NCBI GenBank assembly: GCA_020284085.1
Contig: JACEVL010000482.1
Coordinates: forward strand, 1,460,154-1,524,153
Source: Aporrectodea caliginosa
Taxonomy: Eukaryota > Annelida > Clitellata > Crassiclitellata > Lumbricidae
Reading direction: 5' to 3'
Length of the DNA: 64,000 nucleotides
Position 1 is the stretch's first letter; every line of letters starts with the position of its first letter. The notes under the pieces were generated by a model. The model searched no databases and was not told where the DNA came from. It saw only the letters and a list, made by a program, of their open reading frames with translations. Positions 56,780 to 64,000 of this stretch are shown piece after piece. The translations under genes and the position numbers were made by a program.

Positions 56780-57560
56780 ATTAAGTCAGTTATACTGATC
56801 GCCGACTTATCTATGTAAACGATATTCCAAATGCCTGAAACCTACTATACTACTACAGTTCGTATTATTCGCTGACGACGCAACATCCTTACTTCTAACA
56901 AGTCATGTAATGGTCTGTTTTATCTTATGAATCAGGAATTGACTAAAGTCTCTGACTGGTCCTATGTAATGAATTATCCCTTAATTTAAGCAAAACGAAT
57001 TTTACATTTTATTTGCTCTCAGCGCAAAAATTCTAATTCTAAAAGTCGAATTCTAAAATATCCCATCTACAATAAACCAATTGGTCATTAATGGAATCTC
57101 CATATCTCGTGTAACTTCAGTCAAGTTTTTTGGGAACCTATCTTGATCAGTGCCTAACATGGAATGATCATATAGCACTCATCTCTCAACAAGTAGCAAA
57201 AAGTTGGCATAATGGCTAGGATAGTTCATCTGTTACCTAGTCAAACACGTCTTAATCAATACTACTCTCTTATCCATTCGTACCTTACATACTCTAACAT
57301 GATCTGGGCCTCGACATATTCTACAAGGATAACGAGATTAAACGAGTTACAAAGAAGAGCGTTGCGAGTATTTGCTGGCCCTCGGCACTCTATGCCTACC
57401 GATGCAATATATAAATTGTATCATTGTATCGTGTCCTAAATATTGATCAGATTAGAATCTTGCAAACTAGCGACTTTATCTTTAAATACTTTCATAATCA
57501 ATTACCAAGGATCTCCAACAACTATTTGAAGTCTATTTCTTTGCAACGTCTATCCTAAAC
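56780..57560 (+). mobile_element. Degraded LINE (RT C-terminal half)
   Basis: Pieces in several frames: LFADDATSLLLTSHVM (FADD), NQELTKVSDWSYV, VINGISISRVTSVKFFG, then 57212-57439 LLPSQTRLNQYYSLIHSYLT, NMIWASTYSTRITRLNELQR, RALRVFAGPRHS, and finally NIDQIRILQTSDFIFKYFHN. Typical LINE ORF2 order with multiple shifts; inactive. Confidence 0.72.
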
Positions 57561-57611
57561 AAATATCCAGTACGTTCTCGTTAGTTCCGCTATGCACTGG
57601 TCACTGTGGCC

Positions 57612-57793
57612 AGGACATTGACATCAGTCCAATGCCGGCTCAAGAGCTTACGAAAACGAAATTAGCTTCTCTCCTAAATCCCACTTTAGAACTTGACACC
57701 TTAGGACATTGACATCAGTCCAATGCCGGCTCAAGAGCTTACGAAAACGAAATTAGCTTCTCTCCTAAATCCCACTTTAGGACTTGAGACCTT
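57612..57793. repeat. 91-bp tandem duplication with an empty CCGG site
   Basis: Two copies (57612-57702 and 57703-57793) beginning AGGACATTGACATCAGTCC and containing AATGCCGGCTCAAGAG. This is the site occupied by CCGG-target elements downstream of genes A, B and C; here both copies are empty. Confidence 0.88.
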
Positions 57794-58189
57794 AGAGTAG
57801 GCCTACGTATAACATGTCCGTCGTGCATGTTGGAGCATTTGTTAATAACCGAATCCTTGAAACCATTGCGTGGCGAATGGCAGCTGATTTCGCTTCCAGA
57901 GATCGTGCGTGACAGAAGCATGCATAATCGAATTCTAAATTTAAGATCGTATACGTTATTTATGCATGAACCTGTTAAAAGTGCATACAAGTCCGGACTT
58001 AAGATTGTCTAAAAGCTGCAGATCGAAGCTGCACGTTTATAATCAAATCCAAAGAAAGTGGCAGTAATTAAACGTGTTGAAGGTAAATGTTTGGCAACAA
58101 CATCGGATGGAGGCCTAGGATGTTATATAATGTAATGTGATTCCTTCTGTTGTTATGTAGGGCAAATACCACATCAGAAAGAAACCTTC

Positions 58190-58782
58190 TTAATTCCTTT
58201 TCATCATCATTCTGCTTCTGGAAATATATTTGCTGGTGCTACCCCAGGTGTTCATCACGCTGTTGTGCGCATTCAAACTAGACACGCTGCAATAGTTCCA
58301 CCACCAGCCGCCAATGCCGCTTTTAGCACAGTTGCTAATGTTGGCGCCATCGTTATCTTTGTCAAAGGTCGAGAATTTCATTCCAACCGCCTTAAGGTAC
58401 GCGACGTTGTAGTTGAGAGCGTCGCCCGCGTCACCCGTGTATCCGGAAACGTTGAGAATGTAGCCACTGGCTTCGTCGCTCAGCTGAAAAAACTCGTATT
58501 CCGCTGAATACCATTTGCGAGTGTTGTTCATCTCCACTTCCACTCTCAGCTTCCAGTTTCCACTTGACGTCAAGCGGTAGAGATTCTCGTTTCCGAACCA
58601 GTAATGTTCTCCTCTCGGGTCTCCGAAGCCGATGCTGTAGCTATTCCAAGACTTGTTGAACATCATGCTGTCGTCAACGACGTGTTTCTGGATGATAAAC
58701 CACCCGAAAATGAATATTGACGCCACTGGTTGCGTCGTGTTGGGAACAATCACAGTGCTATTGTAGTAGTCGGCTGTGAAAC
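58190..58782 (-). CDS. Gene D exon 4: fibrinogen-related domain
   Basis: 593 nt after acceptor TTATTTAG at 58783, phase 1, 197 residues, intact to the TGA. Landmarks FNKSWNSYSIGFGDPRGEHY, YSAEYEFFQL, SGYTGDAGDALNY, TFDKDNDG, NCAKSGIGGWWWNYC, SSLNAHN. Copy-specific residues lie at NVAYLK, GANISN, CAKSG, and NSVMNTWGSTSK, the same loop positions that vary in A to C. CG of A and B is CS here. Only exons 4 and 3 of this gene are in the window; exons 2 and 1 should lie beyond 64000. Confidence 0.88.
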
Positions 58783-58892
58783 CTAAATAAAAAATGACTA
58801 TGGCGATAAGAATGACGTTATATTATGCCGTTTATAGCGCTCATTCAAGATATCTATTCAGAGAGCTTTTAAGAACTACTTAAAGGCGCGGA

Positions 58893-58934
58893 CACCGACC
58901 TGAAATGTTATTTACATAACATTTCAGGTCGGTG
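58893..58934. repeat. Perfect palindrome (19-bp arms) in gene D intron 3
   Basis: CACCGACCTGAAATGTTAT and its reverse complement around TTAC. Genes B and C have the left arm only (near 17931 and 39412), so the right arm is a new inverted duplication in D. Confidence 0.88.
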
Positions 58935-59350
58935 AGAAAAATAGATTTCTCAAAAGTAATCTCTGCTTGGCTGCCGTAAAAAAGATTTAGTTACCCCAGG
59001 CTCCAGAGAAGTTTGTATATAAGCTTTCTGGTTCTAGTTGACATTGGCGCAAAGTCAGTTCTAGTCTGCTTTTGGATTCCTTGGGAAATAGACAGTGGCA
59101 CTCAAAAGACTATTGCAAATAGACTATTATTACTGACCATACCACTAACTGTAAATAATGTTCACGTGGGTTGATTGACCTAGGGAAAGCTGGTGGTAGG
59201 CAGAACATGGAGTGTCGGCTGTCCTATTGACTGACCCATTATTTGGAACGGGATGGTAGGAGGCAGATAGGGTCTGGCAGAACCGTCATACTAGACCTTT
59301 GGCGACAATACAGTAGGTTGAGGTGACCGGTGTAATCTAGTAGCGAGGTA

Positions 59351-60871
59351 ATGGAAATGTAGTTTAACGACGGTGTGTTACGACTTACGACAAAGGTCTT
59401 TGCCGTCTTCCAGATGTTCTTTAATTTCTTTTCGTTTCTGATGTGCTGTATTCTTGGATTTTACATGTAGGTGTTGTTGTTCTTGTTCTCTTCTTGGATG
59501 TCTTCAGTTCTTCACATGTCTGGCATTCTTGATGTTTCTGTCTTTCTTTATGTTTCTTCCTTTCTTTATGTTTCTTCCTTTCTTTATGTTTCTTCCTTTC
59601 TTTATGTTTCTTCCTTTCTTTATGTTTCTTCCTTTCTTTATGTTTCTTCTTTTCTTTATGTTTCTCCGGTAATCGACAAAATTGTTTTTTTTCTTATTAT
59701 TTTTATTTTTTATATATTTTTTGTTTTCTAAAGTTTCTCTTACTCACTCACTCTGTTTACGTGTTCACTGATTCCTCATGCAGCTGTTGTTCTTTGCTCT
59801 GTTCGTTCGTTCTTTGTGTTTGTTTCTTCCTTGCCTTTGACAGCTTCTTCCGGTCGTAGTCCACCGGTCTCGTGGTTACGCCCCTGCTTTCCCGGTAGGA
59901 CTCGTTGGTCTCCATCCGCAGATCTGTCCTTTCCTTCCGGTTGCCGTCGGAATGGCTTTGGCTGTCGCTGGTTTCGGAAGTGTAGATTTCTTTCCTTTGG
60001 ATTTATTCGTAATTTAGCTCACTTTGTTCGGTTTTTATTTCTTTCGTTGTTGTATTTCGTTTCGTCTTCACGTTGTTGTTCTTTGCCGTTGACGGTGCTG
60101 TACCGTTCCGGTCGGTAGTCGCCGGTCGGGTGGTTACATCACTGCATTCCAGGTAGAACTCTTTGGTCTCCATCGGCAGATCGGTCCTTTCCTTCTGGTT
60201 CCCGCCAACCGGTCGGGCGTTGCTTTGTCTTCAGCGCAGAATCTTCTTCATTGTTGCCTTGGAATAGCCTTCCGGCCACGAACGCTTCAGAGTTTGTCTT
60301 CCGTCCGCCGCTCTTTCGCCCTTGCGCACTTAGTCTTCCGGTTGATCGATGTTTTCGTTGTTGCCTTGGACACAAGGTAACAACGGTTGCCGTCGGACGG
60401 TCGGGCGTTGCATTGTCTTCAGCGCAGACTGTAGAGTTGAACGATGTCGCCTTGTTTTCTTTGTTCGTTCTGTTGTTGCTCTTCACGCGTTCTTCTCGTT
60501 GTTTTTATTTGCTGTCGTTTTCATTCGGAGCAGGAGTTGATCTTCGTTGCCTTCGGTGGGTGACCAGTCCGTCTTCCGGTTAATCGATCGCTTCCTCTCC
60601 ATGTCTTCGTGGTGTTTCTTTCTCCAGTTGTTGTTCTCGATGTTGTTTTCTTTAAGAGAACGATCGACTAGCTCCTCCGCGGCCACGAACGCTTCAGAGT
60701 TCGTCTTCCGTCCGCCGCTCTTTCGCCCTTGCGCACTTGGTCGCCGACTCGTATCTTCCGAGAGGAAAGAAGGCAGAGACGGCTGCGGCTCCCTCGCCAC
60801 ATCAAGGCGTACGACATTTTACACCGACCAGTGACTTGTGAGTCAGCCACCTGGCCGGCGTTCCGAGGGAG
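59351..60871. mobile_element. 1.5-kb insertion with 12-bp flanking duplication, unclassified
   Basis: Gene C has the continuous site CTAGTAGCGAGGCAGAG. Here AGTAGCGAGGTA stands on both sides (59339-59350 and 60872-60883). I see no terminal inverted repeats and no poly-A tail. Minus frames near 60300 and 60700 repeat SAQGRKSGGRKTNSEAFVA, so a ~400-bp block is partly duplicated. Plus-strand DNA is strongly pyrimidine-rich. It could be part of a retroelement 5' region; the class is unknown. Confidence 0.6.
59546..59665. repeat. 18-bp tandem repeat (TTTCTTTATGTTTCTTCC)
   Basis: Six to seven units inside the unclassified insertion. The repeated Phe/Leu frames (FFMFLP, FLYVSS) come from the unit length being divisible by 3. 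Confidence 0.93.
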
Positions 60872-61368
60872 AGTAGCGAGGTAGAGAAACTATCTAGCAT
60901 TTATTACAAGATAGCAGATTTGGCTGTCTTGAAGGGGATATAGGATCTATTGTTCAAGGAACTATTGCATCCATTTCGTTACAGATTGAGAAAACAAAGG
61001 CATCGACTGGTCATAAGTCTCTGTGTTACTCTTGGACGCGGCATATATTGACGTCCAGGGAAGGTGTCTCATTATCAAATCAACCCGTGAGCATTTGGAA
61101 CATGCTAGGCTTGATTTAGATTACAAAGGATCCGATATAGCAAAGTAAACGACATTCAAAAAAGACCTTTCAAACACTTCTAGTCGGAATAATTGGACAA
61201 TAATTGTCCAACTGGTTAAAATAAAAGGTATGAACGACATGGAGCTCTAAAAAATATAAAGGATCTGCTTTCGTGGCTCTCTGTCTCGTCCAGAGAAGTG
61301 CGACTTAATTACACACAGAAGTTGATTGCTTAGCACAATCAATAGAAACAGTAGGCCTACGTATATTT

Positions 61369-62601
61369 TCCCTACTTTAAAACCTACTTTCCCTCTATGA
61401 CATTAGTGCCGCTTTCGACACTGTTGATCACACCATCCTTCTTGACCGGCTCTCTAACTCATTTGGGATTACTGATTCTGCTCTTCTCTGGTTCCGCTCA
61501 TTTCTTTCTGGTCGCTCCGTCTCGGTAGTTTTTGGTCCCACCCGCTCTGCTTGGGTTCCCCTCTCTTACGGGTTACCTCAGGGCTCGGTTCTTGCTCCTC
61601 TTCTGTTTGTCCTATATACTTCGGATCTGGCTGGGGTCCTTGGTCCACTGGGTGTCCTATCCCACCAATATGCTGATGACACGCAGGCTTACCTTCATGG
61701 ACCTGCAGACACAGCTGCTGTTATGGTCGAGCGTATTCTAGAGGCTTCAGCTGCTCTTGACCGATGGTTATCCTCAAATCGCCTTCGTCTTAACCAAGAC
61801 AAGACTCAGTACATATGGCTCGGTGGTCGTGCCCAGCTTGCTAAGGTTGATGCTGACTCCCTTCGTCTTCGGTTTCCAAATATGCACTTCTCTTCCTCTG
61901 TCCGTGATCTTGGATTCATTCTTGATCCTGTCCTTTCTCTATCTGATCACGTAAATAGTGTCTCTCGTTCCTGTTTCTACTACCTACGCCAACTCCGTGC
62001 CATCCGCCAATCACTACCACTGCACGCCATCACGACTTTGGTCCATGCATTGATCTGTTCCAGGATTGATTATGGGAATGCGGCCTACATTGGTCTCTCC
62101 TCTACAAATACATCTAAACTTCAGTCCATTCTGAACGCTGCCGCCCGCCTCATAGGGGCATTGCAAAGTTTGACCATAATTATCTCCTATTTTATCCGTG
62201 ACTCCCTTCACTGGCTCCCCATCCGCCAGCTCATCCAATTCAAGGTCTGTTCCCTCATGCGTAGCTGTCTTGCTGGGTCTGCTTCTCACTATCTTAGGGC
62301 CTTTTGTACCCCAGTATCTTCTCTGCACAGTCGTTCCTTCCTTCGGTCCTCGGCCCATGGTTACTTGGTTGTCCCGCGAGTGCGTACTTCTACGACCCAG
62401 TCTAGGAGTTTCGCTATTGTTGGTCCCAATAGCTGGAACCAGTTACCTCAGTCCCTCAGGACTGACCTTTTTTCTATTTCTTTTGATCAGTTCCGCAAGC
62501 GCCTGAAAACCTCCCTTTACCAGTGAAGAGACTGGCTCGGGTCGGGAGCGCCTCTGTTTTGAGTGGCGCTATATAAATGCTAGATTACGATTACGATTAC
62601 G
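61369..62601 (+). mobile_element. 5'-truncated LINE, CR1/L2-like, with intact RT frame
   Basis: Open from 61381 to the stop after 62526 without interruption. Motifs: LYDISAAFDTVDHTILLDRL (motif A), LWFRSFLSGRS, YGLPQGSVLAPLLFVLYTSD (motif B), SHQYADDTQAYLHG (YADD), LNQDKTQYIWLG, SVRDLGFILDPVLSLSDHVN, LNAAARLIGA, DSLHWLPIRQLIQFKVCSLM, and RSFAIVGPNSWNQLPQSLR. The tail is GGCGCTATATAAATGC then (GATTAC)n. The target duplication is about ATATTT (61363-61368, 62602-62607). The empty site is seen in gene B at 18456. The endonuclease and early RT are missing, so it cannot move itself. Confidence 0.92.
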
Positions 62602-62880
62602 ATATTTAGAAGAGAATTGTCCCAACAGGGTTATCCGACACAAGAGTAAAATCGATGAGCTCGCAATGATGGCCGGAAGTGAAATGCCAGTAAATCTACA
62701 CGAACAGGCTGACTAAAAACTGGAACGGAACACAAAGATCTTTAGTAATTGCCGACAAGTGCCAACAATCGTAGATTGCTCGTGGATAGCTCGAGTTAAA
62801 GGATCTTGAATCGAATCCGTCCCAGTACAACGTTTCTGCATTCTAAGTGTGAGTGTTTGTGATCCCTCAGTCAATGCTAA
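62602..62880. other. Conserved intron 3 block of gene D (right part)
   Basis: Continues homology with 18457-18720 after the LINE. The plus frame 62603-62716 includes VIRHKSKIDELAMMAGSEMP. In B the same block is followed by the microsatellite-flanking repeats at 18740, which D lacks. Confidence 0.5.
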
Positions 62881-63039
62881 TCTTCTGGGTACAGGATCAA
62901 TGGCCAGGTTCATTGCAATTTGAGAAGCTTAGCCTCAAAAATCGAGCATAACGGGCTATAATATTAATGGGTACCGTGGTCAAGTTAAGGTTATCGATGC
63001 ACTATCTCAGCAGGTTCGAAGGACGGCACTAGCATTTAT

Positions 63040-63250
63040 GCGGGGCAAGGAAGCCGAATGGACTGACTGCTTAGCCTGCAACTCAGCGAGTACGGGTTCA
63101 ATCCTCTACTCAGGCGACCACTGTGCAAGGACCTTGAACAAGTCTTTCACGCACTATTGATCGGAGTCGTCAATACTCTGTTGTATGGTCGTTTGTTAAC
63201 TTCTGATCTTAGGATGAAGGCGTTTCAAATACAGTTGTATTTTACTGAAT
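63040..63250 (+). mobile_element. tRNA-derived SINE, older copy
   Basis: The B-box-like GAGTACGGGTTCAATCC and body GACCTTGAACAAGTCTTTC match the SINE at 21541. The 3' part (TTAACTTCTGATCTTAGGA, CAAATACAGTTGTA) is diverged. It lies in intron 3 of gene D. Confidence 0.72.
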
Positions 63251-63394
63251 AATCCTACAAGGGGCCGTGTATAAATATTTTGAATATTTATGAGTGAAGG
63301 ATGTTAAAGGATAATTAGAATATTTGGGCTCAATGTTAACTAAACACGTACCTGCCACTAAATTAGGATTTCACACAAGTAGATTGTACAAATT

Positions 63395-63626
63395 ATGCAA
63401 TGAGAGATACAGAGACAGAGAGAGACAGAGAAAAACAGAGAGAGAGAGACAAAGAGAGACAGAGACAGATAGAGACAGACAGAGACAGACAGAGACAGAG
63501 ACAGACACAGAAACACACAGAGACAAAAACAGAGACAGAGACAGACAGAGAGAGACAGAGAGAGACAGAAAGAGACAGAGAGAGACAAAGAGAGACAGAG
63601 AGACAGAGAGAGACAGTTAGAGAGAC

Positions 63627-63681
<55 letters not shown>

Positions 63682-63688
63682 GAGAGAA

Positions 63689-63730
<42 letters not shown>
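63395..63730. repeat. GA/GACA microsatellite just inside intron 3 of gene D
   Basis: About 335 bp of (GAGAGACA)n passing into pure (GA)n and (GAAA)-interrupted GA next to the exon; pyrimidine-rich (CT) on the sense strand. It starts about 20 nt downstream of the exon 3 donor, as in gene A. Frames of Ser/Leu/Cys or Arg/Glu/Thr are artefacts. Confidence 0.96.
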
Positions 63731-63732
<2 letters not shown>

Positions 63733-63750
63733 GTTTGCCACACAAAATAC

Positions 63751-63918
63751 CTTTATTAGACAGACAATAGGCAAAGACTCTGCCGGCCATGAGGCAACCA
63801 GTACTGTATGTATACTTGATGGTCTGCATGCAGTTGTAGTAAATGACTCCGTTCAGTGAAAATGGAAACGAACAGCACTGATCAGGAACCACTTTGAAGG
63901 CGGGAGTGTTAGGAGCAG
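63751..63918 (-). CDS. Gene D exon 3: fibronectin type II-like module
   Basis: 168 nt, acceptor TTTAAG at 63919, donor AAAG|GTATTT at 63750, phase 1 both ends. Reads [56 protein letters not shown]. It joins in frame to exon 4 at 58782 across a 4968-bp intron. The window ends 82 bp upstream of this exon, before the micro-exon. Confidence 0.84.
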
Positions 63919-64000
63919 CTTAAACAGTCAACAGACAGAGAAATTATCTTTATGAAATTATCTTTATGCTTCATTTAAACTCCGATAGAAATTATCTTTA

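Noticed and set aside
60139..60800. SAQGRKSGGRKTNSEAFVA frames as a host gene
   Set aside because: They lie wholly inside an insertion with target duplication and the block is internally duplicated, so they belong to the inserted element.

Overview
The window is metazoan nuclear DNA. It has split genes with consensus GT/AG splice sites, long introns, many 5'-truncated LINEs, tRNA-derived SINEs, hAT, Tc1/mariner and other DNA elements, and extensive microsatellites. The element mix, the fibrinogen-related lectin-type genes and the extreme abundance of the palindrome TAGGCCTA suggest a marine invertebrate. An echinoderm, hemichordate or cephalochordate is my guess, but the sequence alone does not settle it.

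The only convincing host genes are four tandem paralogs on the minus strand, here called A to D. Each is predicted to be a small secreted protein built from four exons: (1) signal peptide plus a PAN/apple-like domain, (2) a 37-nt micro-exon, (3) a fibronectin type II-like module, (4) a fibrinogen-related domain (FReD). Exon phases (0, 1, 1) fit exactly in every copy where the junction can be seen. A (6495-12394) and B (17229-31156) give uninterrupted 368-residue reading frames. C (38702-48897) is broken by a 7-bp insertion in the FReD. D (58190 to beyond 64000) shows only exons 4 and 3 before the window ends. The paralogs differ mainly in FReD loops that form the ligand face in this family, as expected for a diversifying recognition protein.

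Layout from left to right: a 54/27-bp minisatellite (1-955); dispersed elements (1.2-6 kb); gene A (6.5-12.4 kb), with a 1.8-kb long-inverted-repeat element in intron 1; a duplicated 5' flank carrying a 30-bp minisatellite (13.6-16 kb); gene B (17.2-31.2 kb), whose 9.9-kb intron 3 holds a zinc-finger remnant, SINEs and a transposon-derived pseudogene; a second copy of the 5' flank (31.8-35.4 kb); a transposon-type pseudogene split by a hAT element (36.8-37.9 kb); gene C (38.7-48.9 kb), with large insertions in its introns; a third 5' flank (49.2-52.8 kb); a LINE/hAT nest (53-57.6 kb); and the 3' half of gene D (58.2-63.9 kb).

Because the unit is repeated four times, empty and filled insertion sites can be compared inside the window. 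This reveals a family of elements that inserts at CCGG with 4-bp duplication, a recurrent 6-bp GGCCTA gain at TA dinucleotides that looks like Tc1/mariner excision footprints, new inverted duplications, and changing microsatellites 25-45 nt downstream of the exon 3 donor.
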